A stretch of 64,000 nt of DNA, from positions 1-64,000 of the forward strand of contig NZ_NRRL01000015.1 in assembly GCF_016583645.1 (NCBI RefSeq). The letters run 5' to 3'. A model generated the notes under the pieces. It had not been told where the DNA came from, did not search any database, and was given only the letters and a program-made list of their open reading frames with translations. The position numbers and the translations under genes are program-made. Source of the stretch: Rhodovibrio sodomensis (GTDB lineage Bacteria; Pseudomonadota; Alphaproteobacteria; Kiloniellales; Rhodovibrionaceae). This document shows positions 8,139-16,965 of this stretch, in pieces (position 1 is the first letter of the stretch; every line of letters starts with the position of its first letter).

Positions 8139-9443
8139 ATGCGTAAACGGATGCTATTCGCCGGCGTCGCGGCGTTGGGACTGACCGGATGCAGCGTCGG
8201 GGAAGGCTTTGTGGCGCGCGAGTGGTCGCGCGAAATTCGTCAATTACAGATAGAACCAGTGTTTCCGCCTCGTGAGGATTTTCACGTCGGTGACGTTTAC
8301 TTACCGGCGCAGAAGTACGGCGACGATGCGGAACCAGCCGACAAGGGCGCCAGGGTTCCGATCGCGACCTGGATGACCACGGTGAATTTACAGAGTGTCG
8401 GGAACGACGGTGATATGAAAAATAGCGTTCATGATGATAAAGCCAAAGGAGGTACGAGAATTATTGAAAACGGGTTGTTGAGTAAGTTTTACGGTAACCG
8501 CGTGACCTACCCGGCAACTGGGTTCAAGAAAGCAAGCGATGGCAAAAGTTCGAAGGTGGCCGACGTGAGCGTCCTGGATTGCAAGGACGTGGCCCCGCCC
8601 GTTGCAAACAGTTCCTGCAACATCTTCACGGACAACGAAAAAACGAAACTTCGCCGGCTGCGCGTGGTTGGTTTCCCGACCTTTCTCTCGACCGAGATCA
8701 CCGAAGGCTCGTTATCCGCTTTCGTCCCGGCGGAAGCCTTCACCGCCGCCCTTGGGCTGGAATTCGGAGACGTGAGATCGGTATCTGTCAGCGTTCCGGT
8801 CGCCGAATCGATCGGCCTACCGGCGACCGATATGCTCTCGGCGCTCAAGACCAGCGTTATTGATGATAAGAAGAAGTGCAGTCCGGGAACGATTAACGCC
8901 ATCCTGCCACGAGAGCAGCGGGACGCGAACACGGACGCGGCACCAGGTTTTTTTCACATGCTTGTTGTAACCGAGGTTTACTATACGAGAAACATCGATA
9001 TTTCGATCCGAACCGAGGAAAGTTTCGGGTTGGGCGCAAACGTTAAACCAATCATCCCCGATACGACCTTCGCCAAAAACAACACCTCAGAGAAGCCACA
9101 GACCCAGGCTCAAAGCACGCAGAAGCCGGATAACGGCAATTCAGGCCCTGAGAACAAGAAAGGTGAGTCTAGGAATCCCAGCTTGCACGCCGCACAAACC
9201 CGGATCGGCGATCTGCAGAAGGCGGTGTCAGATCTGCCGACGACGCCCGGTGTAAACTTGCAGCTGCTCTCCGTAGCGGACGGGCGCGTCGGGATGCGCC
9301 GCATGTTCTCGCGCCCCATCGCTATCGGCTACCGCGGGCTATCTCTTAAGGTCAAATTGTCAAACCAGAAGTGCGCGATCCTTGCTGGACGCCCAGCTCA
9401 AGACACCGGGCCACTCGGTCAGGCCGGACAGTCAACAAACTAG
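8139..9443 (+). CDS. Atypical lipoprotein of unknown function
   Basis: 434 residues starting MRKRMLFAGVAALGLTGCS, a lipoprotein signal with lipobox LTGC (Cys about 17). The ATG at 8139 has a strong GGGGGAGG site 9-16 bases upstream, so the 17-codon upstream extension is rejected. The body is rich in Lys, Asp, Asn and Ser, with a Gln/Lys/Asn-rich low-complexity linker (KPQTQAQSTQKPDNGNSG) in the C-terminal third. Codons such as ATT, AAA, TTA and GAT are much commoner than in neighbours, suggesting recent acquisition. I recognise no family. Its stop overlaps that of the convergent nitrilase gene in one CTAG. Confidence 0.75.
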   Translation: MRKRMLFAGVAALGLTGCSVGEGFVAREWSREIRQLQIEPVFPPREDFHVGDVYLPAQKYGDDAEPADKGARVPIATWMTTVNLQSVGNDGDMKNSVHDDKAKGGTRIIENGLLSKFYGNRVTYPATGFKKASDGKSSKVADVSVLDCKDVAPPVANSSCNIFTDNEKTKLRRLRVVGFPTFLSTEITEGSLSAFVPAEAFTAALGLEFGDVRSVSVSVPVAESIGLPATDMLSALKTSVIDDKKKCSPGTINAILPREQRDANTDAAPGFFHMLVVTEVYYTRNIDISIRTEESFGLGANVKPIIPDTTFAKNNTSEKPQTQAQSTQKPDNGNSGPENKKGESRNPSLHAAQTRIGDLQKAVSDLPTTPGVNLQLLSVADGRVGMRRMFSRPIAIGYRGLSLKVKLSNQKCAILAGRPAQDTGPLGQAGQSTN

Positions 9444-10339
9444 CTGACGGTCTCGAAAACTTTCACCTCGAACCCCCGGTCGTGGCGCAGCGACGGGATC
9501 CAGCCGCGCGCCTGCGCCACCGCCGCGGGATCGACATCGACCGTGACCACGCCCGGCCCGGCGTCGCCGGCGTCGGCGATCACCTCGCCCCAGGGGGCGA
9601 CCGCCAGCGTGTGGCCGTAGGTGCGCCGGCCCTGGGCGTGTTCGCCGACCTGAGCGGGGGCAAGCACGTAGCTGCCGGTCTCGATCGCCCGGGCGCGCAA
9701 CAGGGTGTGCCAGTGCGCCCGCCCGGTGACCTGAGTGAACGCCGCCGGCACCGTCAGCACGCCGGCCCCGGCATGCGCCAGTGCGCGGTAGAGCGCGGGG
9801 AACCGCACGTCGTAACACACCGTCAGCCCCAGCCGCGCCCACGGCGTCTGCGCCACGACCGCCTGGGCGCCCGGCCGGAACGCGTTGGATTCGCGGTAGG
9901 TCTGCCCGTCCGGCACGTCGACGTCGAACATGTGGATCTTGTCGTAGCGCGCCTGGATCCGCCCGTTATCGTCGAACAACAGCGAGCGGTTGGCGAGCCG
10001 GCCGTCCGCGCCCGGCGCGTCGGAATCGTCGACCCGCACGGCCGTGGAGCCCAAGAGCAGCCAGACGCCCAGCTCGCGCGCCAGATCGGCGAATGCGCGC
10101 ACCGCCGGATGCGCGTGTTCGCCCGGCACGGCCGCGCGCAGCTGCGTGTGGTCGGGTTGCAGGATCGGCGTGTTCTCCGGCGTGGCGACGAAGGCCGCCC
10201 CGGCGGCCGCGGCCTCGCGGATCAGCCGGTCCGCCGCCGCCAGGTTGGCGTCGAATTCCGGCCCGCTGGTCATCTGGACCAAGCCGGCCCGGAACGCGCG
10301 CCCGGCGCCCGGACCGCCGCGGCTCCCCGCCTCGGCCAC
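9440..10339 (-). CDS. Carbon-nitrogen hydrolase (Nit1/Nit2-type omega-amidase/amidase)
   Basis: 299 residues of the nitrilase superfamily with the full catalytic triad: Glu in ATPENTP, Lys in RYDKIHMFDV and Cys in GLTVCYDVRFPALYR. The pattern is that of Nit1/NIT2 proteins, which hydrolyse deaminated glutathione or alpha-keto amides. It follows grxC by 3 bases, so a role in glutathione metabolite repair fits the context, but the substrate is inference. Convergent with the lipoprotein gene. Confidence 0.88.
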   Translation of the reverse strand: MAEAGSRGGPGAGRAFRAGLVQMTSGPEFDANLAAADRLIREAAAAGAAFVATPENTPILQPDHTQLRAAVPGEHAHPAVRAFADLARELGVWLLLGSTAVRVDDSDAPGADGRLANRSLLFDDNGRIQARYDKIHMFDVDVPDGQTYRESNAFRPGAQAVVAQTPWARLGLTVCYDVRFPALYRALAHAGAGVLTVPAAFTQVTGRAHWHTLLRARAIETGSYVLAPAQVGEHAQGRRTYGHTLAVAPWGEVIADAGDAGPGVVTVDVDPAAVAQARGWIPSLRHDRGFEVKVFETVS

Positions 10340-10342
10340 GGC

Positions 10343-10609
10343 TTACGCCCGACCGGCCAGGAGGCCGTCCAGCTTGCCCTGACGGTCCATCTCGTAAAGC
10401 TCGTCGCAGCCGCCCACGTGGGTCCCGCCGATGAAGATCTGCGGCACGGTGTGCGCGCCGCCGGCACGCTCCATCATCTCCGACCGGCGCTTCGAGCTCA
10501 TGGTGATGTCGATCTCCTCCATCTGCTCCACGCCCTTCTCCTTCAGCAGCTTCTTCGCCCGGCTGCAGAAGGGGCAGAGCATCTTGGTGTACATCGTGAT
10601 CTGCGCCAT
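10343..10609 (-). CDS. grxC: Glutaredoxin 3
   Basis: An 88-residue dithiol glutaredoxin that reduces protein disulfides with glutathione. The active site CPFC is at residues 12-15, followed by the cis-Pro loop TVPQIFI and the GSH-binding GGCDEL. Full length for GrxC. It lies between comF and the nitrilase gene, all on one strand; comF-grxC-nit is a conserved alphaproteobacterial order. Confidence 0.95.
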   Translation of the reverse strand: MAQITMYTKMLCPFCSRAKKLLKEKGVEQMEEIDITMSSKRRSEMMERAGGAHTVPQIFIGGTHVGGCDELYEMDRQGKLDGLLAGRA

Positions 10610-10748
10610 CGGCGTCCTCGCATCTGTCGTGAAAAACGTCGGGCCGGCGTTTCCACCGGCCGCGCGTGCCAGCGCCCGGCGTCGCCCCCGCCGTCCGCTC
10701 GCGGACTCTAGCGCCCGCGGGCGGGAAAATCACGGGGGGTCCGCCAAG

Positions 10749-10776
10749 GCGCGTTCAGTCCGGCGCGTTCAGTCCG
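10749..10776. repeat. 14-bp tandem duplication across the comF stop codon
   Basis: GCGCGTTCAGTCCG occurs twice in a row (10749-10762 and 10763-10776). On the minus strand this duplicates the end of comF including its TGA. Confidence 0.7.
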
Positions 10777-11551
10777 GCGCGGCCGGGCGGACCACGCGCG
10801 CCAGGGTCAGGACGTCGACCTGCCGGGCGCCCGCCCGCTTGAGCACCCGGGTGCACGCCGCGACGGTCGCGCCGGTGGTCAGGACATCGTCGACCAGCAG
10901 CACCGAGCGCCCGCGCACCCGGCCGGCGCGGCCCGGGTGCACGGCGAACGCGCCGGCGACGTTGCGGCCGCGCCCGGCGCGCGACAGATGGCCCTGGCTG
11001 GGCGTGTTGCGCCGGCGCAGCAGCAGGTCCGGCACCACCGGCACCGACGCGACCCGGCCCAGCTGGTTGGCGAGCAGCGCCGACTGGTTGTAACGCCGGG
11101 CGAGCAGCCGCCAGCGGTGCAGCGGCACCGGCGCGATCACATCGGCGTCGGCCAGCAGCTCGTGGCCGGCCCGCGCCATCCAGTGCGCGAACGCGGGCGC
11201 GGCTTCGGTCCGGTCGGCGTGCTTGAAGCCCAGCACCAAGCCGCGGCTGCCGTCGTCGTAGGCCATCACCGCCCGGGCCCGGGCGTACGGCGGCGGGTCG
11301 ACGTGGCAGGCGCCGCACAGCGTGCCGCCGGCGTCCCCCGCCTCCGGGGCGAGTTCGAACGGGAAGCCGCACGCCGCGCACAACGGCGGCCCCAGGAAGG
11401 CCACCCCCTCCCAGCAGGCGGGGCACAGCGTGCCGGGCGCGCCGACCGGCCCGCCGCAGGCGAGGCAACGCGGCGGCAGCAGGGCATCCAGGACCGACCG
11501 GCCGGCGGCCCTCACCCAGGCGGCCGGCGCCCGCGTCCCGGTCACCGGCAT
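10769..11551 (-). CDS. comF: ComF family phosphoribosyltransferase-like protein
   Basis: 260 residues. The N-terminal part has the zinc-finger pairs CLACGG, CPAC, CAACGF and CGAC. The C-terminal part has the PRPP loop VLLVDDVLTTGATV, preceded by PVPLHRWRLLARRYNQS. ComF homologues support DNA uptake in naturally competent bacteria, but most alphaproteobacterial copies are of unproven function. First gene of the probable comF-grxC-nit unit and divergent from the methyltransferase at 11,626. Confidence 0.9.
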   Translation of the reverse strand: MPVTGTRAPAAWVRAAGRSVLDALLPPRCLACGGPVGAPGTLCPACWEGVAFLGPPLCAACGFPFELAPEAGDAGGTLCGACHVDPPPYARARAVMAYDDGSRGLVLGFKHADRTEAAPAFAHWMARAGHELLADADVIAPVPLHRWRLLARRYNQSALLANQLGRVASVPVVPDLLLRRRNTPSQGHLSRAGRGRNVAGAFAVHPGRAGRVRGRSVLLVDDVLTTGATVAACTRVLKRAGARQVDVLTLARVVRPAAPD

Positions 11552-11625
11552 CGCCGGCGCGCGGGGTTGCGGCGGACGCCAATCGCCCTTTGCCGCGCCG
11601 CGGCTGCCAGCCCATATTCGCGGTC

Positions 11626-12576
11626 ATGACCGATCAGCCGCACACCGTGTTCGACCGCGCCACCGTGCGCCGCCACCGCGACCGCGCCGCGCGCACGTTC
11701 GCCCGCTACGAATTCCTGACCGCCGAGGTCGCGGACCGGCTGGCCGACCGGCTGGACGACGTCCGCCGGGCGTTCCCGTGCGCCCTCGACCTGGGGGCGC
11801 GCGACGGCACGCTGGCGCGCACCCTGCAGGGCCGCGGCGGGATCGAGACGCTGGTCGAAAGCGAGCTGTCGGGCGCGATGGCCAACGCCGCCCGGCGCCG
11901 CGACCGTGCGGAGGGCGCGGTCGCGGGCCTGCACCGGCCGCGCGTGATCGCGGACGAGGAGGTGCTGCCGTTCGCCGACAAGACGTTCGACCTGGTGCTC
12001 TCGAACGTCTCGCTGCACTGGGCGAACGACCTGCCGGGCGCGCTGCTGCAGATCAACCACGCGCTGAAGCCGGACGGCCTGTTCCTGGCCACCCTGTTCG
12101 GCGGTGCGACGCTGTACGAGCTGCGCACCTGCCTGATGCAGGCGGAGGAGGAGATCGAGGGCGGCGCCGGCCCCCGGGTCAGCCCGTTCGCGCAGAACCA
12201 GGACGGCGCCGAACTGCTGCAGCGCGCCGGCTTCGCCCTGCCGGTGACCGACATCGACACCCTGAGCGTGACCTACCCGGACGCGCTCAAGCTGATGGAC
12301 GACCTGCGCGGTATGGGGGAAAGCAACGCCGTGCGCGAGCGGCGCAAGGCCTGGACCCGGCGGGAGACGCTGGTGCATGCCGCGCAGCTGTACGAGGAAC
12401 AGTTCGGCAATGCCGACGGCACCGTCCCGGCGACCTTCGAGGTGATCTACCTGACCGCCTGGCGCCCGGACGCCAGCCAGCCGCTGCCGCTGCGCCCCGG
12501 CGAGGCGCACAACAGCCTGGCCGAGGCCCTGGGTACCGACGAGGTGCCCACCGGCATCAAGGCCCGTCCGGGCTGA
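11626..12576 (+). CDS. NDUFAF5/BioC-like SAM methyltransferase
   Basis: 316 residues. The start MTDQPHTVFDRATVRRHRDRAAR is chosen over an ATG-like start 12 codons upstream because 'FDR..VRRHRDRAA' is the family N-terminus. The methyltransferase core includes ALDLGARDGTLART, VIADEEVLPFADKTFDLVLSN and ALKPDGLFLATLFG. It matches the alphaproteobacterial homologues of mitochondrial NDUFAF5, which hydroxylates a complex I arginine. These are usually found next to comF/grxC, as here. A BioC role is a less likely alternative. Confidence 0.85.
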   Translation: MTDQPHTVFDRATVRRHRDRAARTFARYEFLTAEVADRLADRLDDVRRAFPCALDLGARDGTLARTLQGRGGIETLVESELSGAMANAARRRDRAEGAVAGLHRPRVIADEEVLPFADKTFDLVLSNVSLHWANDLPGALLQINHALKPDGLFLATLFGGATLYELRTCLMQAEEEIEGGAGPRVSPFAQNQDGAELLQRAGFALPVTDIDTLSVTYPDALKLMDDLRGMGESNAVRERRKAWTRRETLVHAAQLYEEQFGNADGTVPATFEVIYLTAWRPDASQPLPLRPGEAHNSLAEALGTDEVPTGIKARPG

Positions 12577-12890
12577 GCCGCTAGTCCGCGCTGCCCCGAC
12601 TGCTCGTAAGCACAGCGCATCGGCGGGTCCCCTCTCCGCCACTGGGGGGAGAGGGACAGGGAGAGGTGGCTCTGCACGGAACCGGAAGCTTGGAACGCCG
12701 CGAGCGCTTCGCTGGCGTGCAAACCTCCTCAGCCTAGCCCTCTCCTCCCACGCGGAGGAGAGGGAACCCGCTGCTGCACTGTGCAGACCCGGGGAATGCC
12801 TAGGAAAATTGGGCGACGTGCGCACGCAAACGACCCGCGCACACCGGCGGCGCACCCTTGCGTCCCGCCGCCAGTCCATCGCCGGACCGC
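12577..12890. repeat. Family B doublet repeat (locus 1) in an intergenic gap
   Basis: Holds two inverted CTCTCC/GGAGAG hairpins: cccctctccgccactggggggagaggg (about 12629-12655) and ccctctcctcccacgcggaggagaggg (about 12738-12764), separated by a spacer containing the short flank 'gagaggtgg...cctcctca'. The remainder has no supported gene. Related doublets lie at eight other loci in the window. Confidence 0.7.
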
Positions 12891-13157
12891 CTAGCGGTCG
12901 TGGTCGAGCGCGCCGTGGCCGGCTTCGGCGTGGCCGGGCTCGGTCGCCGCGCGGCGGTAATATTCCAGAATGTAGACCCGGATGCCGGCGGTCAGGGTCC
13001 GTTCCGCGCGGGTCCGGTCGACGTGGGCGCACAAGTCGTGCATCGACAGGCCCTCGCGCAGGCAGATCTCTTCCAGCGCATCCCACATCGCCCGTTCCAG
13101 GCGCAGGCTGGTCCGCCGGCCCGACAGCGTCACGTTGCGCGACACCAGCGTGCTCAT
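12891..13157 (-). CDS. Ribbon-helix-helix domain protein
   Basis: 88 residues. The segment RNVTLSGRRTSLRLERAMWDALEEICLREGLSMHDLCAHVD is the RHH_4-type DNA-binding fold of small alphaproteobacterial regulators. The ATG at 13157 gives MSTLVSRNVTL; the longer open frame upstream is Gly/Ala/Pro-rich filler. Likely a dimeric DNA-binding protein; its targets are unknown. It stands alone. Confidence 0.8.
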   Translation of the reverse strand: MSTLVSRNVTLSGRRTSLRLERAMWDALEEICLREGLSMHDLCAHVDRTRAERTLTAGIRVYILEYYRRAATEPGHAEAGHGALDHDR

Positions 13158-13615
13158 GGCGCCGTGCTCCGGCGCGGCCGGCTGGCCGGACCCACCGGAC
13201 GGCGCGCGTCCGCACGGCTCCGGCGGCCGCCATCCGTCCTCAGCTCCGCCCCCGCTCGCTGCGGCCGGCCCGGCCCCGTCCGGCCCGCCGGCCACGTCGC
13301 CCCTTCGACGTTCACCTTCGTCACTTCCCCCTTGGGCGAGACCGCCGAAGGCCGTGTCGACCTTCCGCGTGAATTTCCCCTCACCTTCGCCAAGCGCGGG
13401 CCGGAAGGCCTCGCCGGACGACCGCGCAAGATAAAAGCACCCTCCGCGATCCCCCTCCGACCCAAAGCTCTAGGCATACGATTGCGTGGGGTATTTAGAG
13501 CAACCCTGAGTGGCAACGCAAGCCTAAGGTGGTTGTATATCTTTAGGGTATAAAAACGATAAGGTGAAACAAAACTTAAAATGTATGTTAATAACGAGAT
13601 GTCAGGCAATCTGCG
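13158..13615. other. Intergenic region with AT-rich block
   Basis: 13158-13480 is GC-rich without a convincing frame. 13490-13612 is strikingly AT-rich ('gtatatctttagggtataaaaacgataagg', 'aaaacttaaaatgtatgttaataacg') and abuts the 3' end of mutT. It contains TTAA-N8-TTAA at 13576-13591, one base longer than the CtrA consensus spacing. No gene is supported. Confidence 0.5.
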
Positions 13616-14077
13616 CTATAAAAGGTCGCGCAGCTGGGCGGTCAGGGGAACGTCCGCCTCCGGCATCGGGTAATCGCGCAGCCGCACCGGCGCCACCCAC
13701 TTGAGCTCGGCGTGCTCCAGCGGCTGCGGCGTGCCCTGCCAGACCCGGCAGACATACAGCGGCATCAGCAGGTGGAAGTCGTCGTAGCCGTGCGAGGCGA
13801 AGGCCACGGGCGCCAGGCAGCTGGCCCGCGTGTCGATCCCGTGTTCTTCCGACAACTCCCGGATCAGCGCGGCCTCCGGCGTCTCGCCGTCCTGCACCTT
13901 GCCGCCGGGAAACTCCCACAGGCCGGCCATCGCCTTGCCTTCCGGCCGACGGGCGATCAACACCCGCCCGTCGTCGTCGACCAGCGCGGCCGCCGCGACC
14001 AGAACGATCTTGTCCGGTGCAGACGATCGTATGTCGGCCTGCCAGCAGCCGCTCGGGTCTTGGCTCACCGCGCGCAC
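13616..14077 (-). CDS. mutT: (Deoxy)nucleoside triphosphate pyrophosphohydrolase, MutT type
   Basis: 153 residues with a complete Nudix box GGKVQDGETPEAALIRELSE followed by EHG. The surrounding pattern (LIARRPEGKAMAGLWEFPGG, ...LKWVAPVRLRDYPMPEADVPL) is that of MutT, which removes 8-oxo-dGTP from the nucleotide pool. Start uncertain: GTG at 14077, close to a GGAG, or GTG at 14068 with better spacing. It follows argJ by 7 bases, and the argJ-mutT pairing downstream of a parvulin gene is conserved. Confidence 0.88.
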   Translation of the reverse strand: MRAVSQDPSGCWQADIRSSAPDKIVLVAAAALVDDDGRVLIARRPEGKAMAGLWEFPGGKVQDGETPEAALIRELSEEHGIDTRASCLAPVAFASHGYDDFHLLMPLYVCRVWQGTPQPLEHAELKWVAPVRLRDYPMPEADVPLTAQLRDLL

Positions 14078-14084
14078 GCTCCGC

Positions 14085-15323
14085 TCAGCTTCGATAATCC
14101 GCGTTGATGTCGATATAGCCGTGGGTCAGGTCGCAGGTCCACACGGTTGCCCGGCCGTCGCCCACGCCGACGTCGACCTCGATCGCGATCTCCCGGCCGC
14201 GCATGTGGGCGGCGACCGGCGCCTCGTCGTAATCCGGCACGGCTTCGCCGTCGCGGGCGATCTCGGTGCCGCCGATGGCGACCGACAGCCGGTCGCGGTC
14301 GGCGCGCTCGCCGGCCTTGCCGACGGCCATGACGATCCGGCCCCAGTTGGCGTCCGCGCCCGCGATCGCGGTCTTGACCAGCGGCGAGTTGCCGATCGCC
14401 AGCCCGATCCGCTTGGCCGCCGGATCGCTGGCGGCGCCGCGCACGCGGATGGTGACGAACTTCTGCGCCCCCTCGCCGTCGCGCACCACCTGCTGGGCGA
14501 GGTCGGTCATCACCGCCTCCAGCGCGCGGCGGAAGTCCGCCAGCCGCGGGTCATCCGGATCGGTCACCGCGGCGTTGCCGGCCCGGCCGGTAGCGGCCAG
14601 CAGCAGGGTGTCGCTGGTCGAGGTGTCGCCGTCCACCGTGATGCAGTTGAAGGTGCGCTCGTTGACCTCCCGCAGCACCGTCCGCAGCGCCTCCGGGGCG
14701 ATGTCCGCGTCGGTGAACGCGAAGGCGAGCATGGTCGCCATGTCCGGCTGGATCATGCCGGAACCCTTGGCGATCCCGGCCAGGGTCACGGTGGTGCCGT
14801 CGATCCTGGCGGTGGCCGTGGCGCCCTTGGGGAAGGTGTCGGTGGTCATGATCGCGCGGGCGACCGGCTCCCACCCGCCAGGCGCGAGGTCGCCGGCCAG
14901 CGCGTCCAGGTGGCCGGTGATCCGCTCGGCCGGCATCGGCTCGCCGATCACCCCGGTGGAAGCGAGCAGCACGTCGTGCGCCCCGCAGTCGAGCGCCCGG
15001 GCGGTCGCCTGCACCTCCGCGCTCGCCGTCTCCTGGCCGCGCTTGCCGGTGAAGGCGTTGGCGTTGCCCGCGTTGACCAGGATCGCCCGGCCGTGCCCGC
15101 CCGTCTTGGCCAGCGCCGCCCGGCACCAGTCGACCGGCGCGCTCGCGGTCAGCGAGCGGGTGAACACGCCGGCGACGCTGGAATGCGGCGCCAGCTCGAT
15201 CAGCGCGACGTCCAGCCGGCCGGTCGTGTAGCGCACGCCGCACGCCTTCGCGGCCGCGCGCACACCGGCGATCGGCGGCAGGTCCGGAAAGCGTTCGGGC
15301 GCGAGCGGGGAGACCGGGGGCAT
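14085..15323 (-). CDS. argJ: Bifunctional glutamate N-acetyltransferase / amino-acid acetyltransferase
   Basis: 412 residues. ArgJ transfers acetyl between acetylornithine and glutamate (and from acetyl-CoA), steps 1 and 5 of arginine synthesis. The precursor cleaves itself before the Thr in MATMLAF, seen here after KGSGMIQPD; NAGNANAFTGKRG and STGVIGEPMP are also present. MPPVSPLAPERFPDLPPIAGVR is taken as the start, 14 codons inside the maximal frame. Between the parvulin gene and mutT on the same strand. Confidence 0.95.
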   Translation of the reverse strand: MPPVSPLAPERFPDLPPIAGVRAAAKACGVRYTTGRLDVALIELAPHSSVAGVFTRSLTASAPVDWCRAALAKTGGHGRAILVNAGNANAFTGKRGQETASAEVQATARALDCGAHDVLLASTGVIGEPMPAERITGHLDALAGDLAPGGWEPVARAIMTTDTFPKGATATARIDGTTVTLAGIAKGSGMIQPDMATMLAFAFTDADIAPEALRTVLREVNERTFNCITVDGDTSTSDTLLLAATGRAGNAAVTDPDDPRLADFRRALEAVMTDLAQQVVRDGEGAQKFVTIRVRGAASDPAAKRIGLAIGNSPLVKTAIAGADANWGRIVMAVGKAGERADRDRLSVAIGGTEIARDGEAVPDYDEAPVAAHMRGREIAIEVDVGVGDGRATVWTCDLTHGYIDINADYRS

Positions 15324-15372
15324 GGCGCGGAACTCGAAAACTGGGTGTGCAGGGGCGCGGGCCAACCGAAAA

Positions 15373-15505
15373 TCTCCCCTCCCTTGAGGGGAGAGGGAGG
15401 GGCCCCGCGCCGCGCAGCGGCGTGGGAGGGTGAGGGTGGGACTCCCCGGCGTACGCCGAGGAGTTCCACCCTCGCCTGTGCTCTCCCCTCACGGGAGAGG
15501 GAACC
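15373..15505. repeat. Family B doublet repeat (locus 2)
   Basis: Two CTCTCC/GGAGAG hairpins (tcccctcccttgaggggaga near 15376 and ctctcccctcacgggagagg near 15481) flank a spacer with the dyad ACTCCCCGGCGTACGCCGAGGAGT. It lies in the gap between argJ and the parvulin gene. Confidence 0.7.
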
Positions 15506-15553
15506 TCCGCGGGCGTTCGTTGGACGCTCAGACGGCGTCCGAAGTACCGGCGA

Positions 15554-16492
15554 CTACTGCCCGCCCGGCATCACGGCGCCGCCGCCGCGCTGACCGCCGC
15601 GGCCCTGGCCGCCGCCCAGATCGGGCTTGTCCTCGACCTGCTGGCGGCGCTCGGGAAAGGTCTTGATCTGGGCGCCCGCGCGCAGGTCGGACAGAACCGA
15701 CTGGACCGCCTGCTGGCGGACCTGCTGGCGCAGCTGATCCCGCATCTCCTCGAAGCTCTTGGGCGCCTGGGTGCGCTTGTCGGTCACCTTGATGACGTGC
15801 CAGCCGAACTGCGTCTGCACCGGCTCGTCGACGACCTCGCCGGTATCGAGCTGGAAGGCGGCTTCGGAGAACGGCTGCACCATCTCGCCCTTGCCGAAGA
15901 AGCCGAGGTCGCCGCCCTGCTTGCCGGACGGGCCGGTCGAGTGCTCGGCGGCCAGGTCGGCGAACTTCGCCCCCTCGCCCAGCTGAGCGATCAGCTGCTG
16001 GGCAAGCTTCTTGTCCTCGACCAGAATGTGGCTCGCCTTGACCTGCTGCTGCGGCGGGTTGTTCTTCTTATACTGCTCGTACGCCGCGCGCAGGCGCTCC
16101 TCGGTGATGTAGTCGTCGATCTTCCGGTTCAGCCAGACCTCGCGGGCGACCTGCTCGCGCAGCTCGGCCATCCGGTCCTTGAACGCCTGCGTCTGCTCGA
16201 CGTCGCTGTCGAGCGCGGCCTCGCCCAGCAGCTCCATGTCGACCATCCGGTCGAGCAGCGCCGGGAAGATCCGGCCGAACTGCTGCTGGTACCGCGCGGG
16301 CAGCTGCTTGGCGGACTCGACGACCTGGTCGTAGCGGATCTCCTGGCCGTTCACGACCGCGACGACGGGGTTGGCGTCGGCGCCGTCGCCGGACGCGCTG
16401 TCGGTGCCGGACTGCTGCGCGGCGGCCACCCCCGGCAGGGCCAGGGCGGCGACGCACGCAAGCGCGGTCAGGCGGGTGCGCAGCGGGCTCAT
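15554..16492 (-). CDS. Parvulin-type peptidyl-prolyl cis-trans isomerase (periplasmic foldase)
   Basis: 312 residues. A signal peptide (MSPLRTRLTALACVAALALPGVAAA) is followed by a SurA-N-like helical part (NGQEIRYDQVVESAKQLP...) and a PpiC/rotamase domain (KASHILVEDKKLAQQLIAQL ... STGPSGKQGGDLGFFGKGEMV ... TQFGWHVIKV). The tail is Gly/Gln-rich. It assists folding of exported proteins. Divergent from secA, the translocase motor, across a long intergenic region; this arrangement is widespread in alphaproteobacteria. Confidence 0.92.
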   Translation of the reverse strand: MSPLRTRLTALACVAALALPGVAAAQQSGTDSASGDGADANPVVAVVNGQEIRYDQVVESAKQLPARYQQQFGRIFPALLDRMVDMELLGEAALDSDVEQTQAFKDRMAELREQVAREVWLNRKIDDYITEERLRAAYEQYKKNNPPQQQVKASHILVEDKKLAQQLIAQLGEGAKFADLAAEHSTGPSGKQGGDLGFFGKGEMVQPFSEAAFQLDTGEVVDEPVQTQFGWHVIKVTDKRTQAPKSFEEMRDQLRQQVRQQAVQSVLSDLRAGAQIKTFPERRQQVEDKPDLGGGQGRGGQRGGGAVMPGGQ

Positions 16493-16965
16493 CACGGGAT
16501 CGATCCTCCTTCGTAGACGGTTTGCCGATTGGCGGTTTGCCCGGCGCGGCGATCGCCGGGTGTTTCCCTTGCGTGGGCGCCGGCGCACCCGTCGGGCGCG
16601 CCCGGAGCCTAGCCGATGCGGGCGGCGCGCGGGCGCGCCGGTGTCGTCAAATCTTCATCTCGCGTCCAAGCGGTCGCGGCCGCATCTCGCATCCGCATCG
16701 CGTATCTGGCCGGTCGCGGCCGCGCGCCGCTTGGCCGCAGCGCAACCCCCGTTGTGACGGCCGCATGGGAAGCGTGCCGGCCCGCGACCGCCCGTGTCCG
16801 CGCGATACGCCCCAGCGTTGGCGCACCAGCCTGGGACCCATGGCGCGCGGGCATTGATGCACGCCCGCCGGCCCCGGCACAACCCGCCCCCGGCCCCGGG
16901 CGAGGGCGGGCGGGGGCGCCGGGCGTGGCGCAAGCGGTCGGCAGGCCTGTGCGACGCCCCGTGCG

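Noticed and set aside
12447..12722. Minus-strand frame over the end of the NDUFAF5-like gene and the family B repeat
   Set aside because: Antisense and repeat-derived; the peptide simply translates the CTCTCC hairpin.
13576..13591. Second CtrA box
   Set aside because: The two TTAA halves are 8 bases apart instead of the required 7, and they lie next to a 3' end rather than a promoter.
13154..13609. 151-codon minus-strand frame across the AT-rich patch
   Set aside because: The N-terminal 40 residues come from the AT-rich block and the rest is Arg/Pro/Gly filler from GC-rich DNA; the composition changes abruptly with no domain-like pattern.
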